From Opitutaceae bacterium UBA3033 (GTDB lineage Bacteria > Verrucomicrobiota > Verrucomicrobiia > Opitutales > Opitutaceae), in assembly GCA_002367815.1 (NCBI GenBank), contig DFDG01000119.1:1-7242 (forward strand): a DNA stretch of 7,242 nt, given 5' to 3'. A model generated the notes under the pieces. The model ran no database searches, was not told the DNA's origin, and saw nothing but the letters and a program-made list of their open reading frames with translations. The translations under genes were made by a program, and so were the position numbers. Shown piece after piece: positions 6,528 to 7,242 of the stretch. The first letter of the stretch is position 1; each line of letters opens with the position of its first letter.

Positions 6528-6815
6528 ATGCCTACTTACGACTACGTTTGCCAAAAATGCGGCCATGAAATGGAGGTTTTTCAATCGATGAACGACTCCC
6601 GCTTAAAGAAATGCCCAAAATGCAAGAAACTGGCCCTCAATCGCTTGATGGGTGGTGGCGCAGGATTGATCTTTAAAGGCACGGGCTTTTATATCACCGA
6701 TTACAAAAAGAAAACCGGCACTCCGGATAGTCCAAGTGCGGGCAGCGAAAAATCGTCGGCCACCGAAACGTCCAAAACCACAACTAAGACCGAAACCAAA
6801 ACGGCGGAAAAATAA
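6528..6815 (+). CDS. FmdB-family zinc-ribbon protein
   Basis: Small 95-residue protein of the FmdB (putative regulatory, CxxC-CxxC) family. The N-terminus MPTYDYVCQKCGHEMEVFQ is typical, with zinc ligands Cys8, Cys11, Cys29 and Cys32. It continues into the family's glycine-rich GGGAGLIFKGTGFYITDY segment at about residues 42-59. The remaining tail, from about residue 60, is low-complexity and rich in Ser, Thr, Lys and Glu (for example TSKTTTKTETKTAEK), and is likely disordered. The family was named from a gene near a formamidase/amidase locus, but its biochemical role is not settled, so no function is asserted. The ATG at 6528 is fixed by the conserved N-terminus; only a weak purine stretch (GAAAG) precedes it. 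A membrane-protein gene begins 9 bp after its stop, suggesting co-transcription. Confidence 0.88.
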   Translation: MPTYDYVCQKCGHEMEVFQSMNDSRLKKCPKCKKLALNRLMGGGAGLIFKGTGFYITDYKKKTGTPDSPSAGSEKSSATETSKTTTKTETKTAEK

Positions 6816-6824
6816 TCCAACCCC

Positions 6825-7242
6825 ATGAGCAAAAAAATTGACCGCGCCCTCTATGGGCCCAGCTGGACCGAAGTAACCATTGGCGCATTACTCAGCGTCT
6901 TGATTGGCCTAGCATTGTGTGCTGTCTGGTTGACGTCCAAACCGGTGGAGACCGTGCGTGAGATGCCCAAGGAACCAGTGTCAGGTATGGTCTATCATAT
7001 TGAAGGAAGTGCGAACGCTACCAAAGGACGCCAATGGGAGAGTGACCGTAAGATGCTGATTGCGGGGAAGAGTATTACATTAACCGAGGATGAACTGAAC
7101 ACGGCGGTGAAGACATTGACCACCGATGCGGCCAAAGTAGCCATCGCTAATAAGACTGAAGAAAAACCTGCGGTTAAGATGATCAACCCGGGCACGTTGA
7201 ACTTCCGCATTCAAGATAGCATGCTGCAGATTGGAGCCCCGG
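6825..7242 (+). CDS. Hypothetical single-pass membrane protein, 3'-partial
   Basis: The frame is open from an ATG at 6825 to the window's right edge (139 codons, no stop). I do not recognise a named family. The protein begins MSKKIDRALYGPSW, a short positively charged cytoplasmic segment. One hydrophobic helix follows at about residues 17-37 (VTIGALLSVLIGLALCAVWL), then a soluble, probably periplasmic part. That part has an IEGSANATKGRQWESDRKML stretch, a Thr/Lys/Glu-rich middle (TLTEDELNTAVKTL) and NPGTLNFRIQDSMLQIG before the cut. The helix is not followed by a cleavage-like site or lipobox, so a signal anchor is more likely than a cleaved signal. It starts 9 bp after fmdB and probably shares its transcript; no ribosome site is visible. 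The antisense ORF over 6995-7210 lacks family features and is taken as a shadow. Confidence 0.7.
   Translation, partial: MSKKIDRALYGPSWTEVTIGALLSVLIGLALCAVWLTSKPVETVREMPKEPVSGMVYHIEGSANATKGRQWESDRKMLIAGKSITLTEDELNTAVKTLTTDAAKVAIANKTEEKPAVKMINPGTLNFRIQDSMLQIGAP

Noticed and set aside
1..7242. Defence system, mobile element, CRISPR array or tRNA
   Set aside because: No transposase, integrase, direct-repeat array, nuclease/helicase gene or cloverleaf was found. The window is almost entirely metabolic genes with intact catalytic motifs.

Overview
The window looks like a stretch of a mesophilic bacterial chromosome with moderate GC. It most resembles Verrucomicrobiota (PVC group). That placement is an inference from three things: the eukaryote-like sequence style of its GAPDH and phosphoglycerate kinase, the weak or absent Shine-Dalgarno sequences before several genes, and the last, membrane-anchored protein. 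No marker gene fixes the taxonomy. I see no mobile element, tRNA, rRNA or CRISPR array.

Layout. (1) Positions 1-2073, plus strand: a GH13 starch/glycogen debranching-type enzyme whose N-terminus lies outside the window. (2) Positions 2190-5440, plus strand: a lower-glycolysis cluster in the order gap, pgk, tpiA. It is preceded by a candidate promoter and a perfect GC-rich palindrome. The two spacers inside the cluster (94 and 91 bp) are each almost filled by a 64-69 bp imperfect palindrome ending 12-13 nt before the next start codon. (3) Positions 5470-6354, minus strand: a short-chain polyprenyl diphosphate synthase (ispA), convergent with tpiA. (4) Positions 6528 to the right edge, plus strand: an FmdB-type zinc-ribbon protein followed after 9 bp by an unrecognised single-pass membrane protein that runs off the window. 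ispA and fmdB are divergent and share a 173 bp spacer.

Function. The debranching enzyme releases alpha-1,6 branches from glycogen-like glucan. The triose-phosphate enzymes TpiA, GapDH and Pgk then interconvert DHAP, G3P, 1,3-bisphosphoglycerate and 3-phosphoglycerate in glycolysis or gluconeogenesis. G3P is also a precursor of the MEP isoprenoid pathway, whose C5 products IspA condenses. All recognised enzymes keep their catalytic residues, so this is mainly a housekeeping region. The most unusual feature is the pair of related palindromic elements placed at matching positions before pgk and tpiA.
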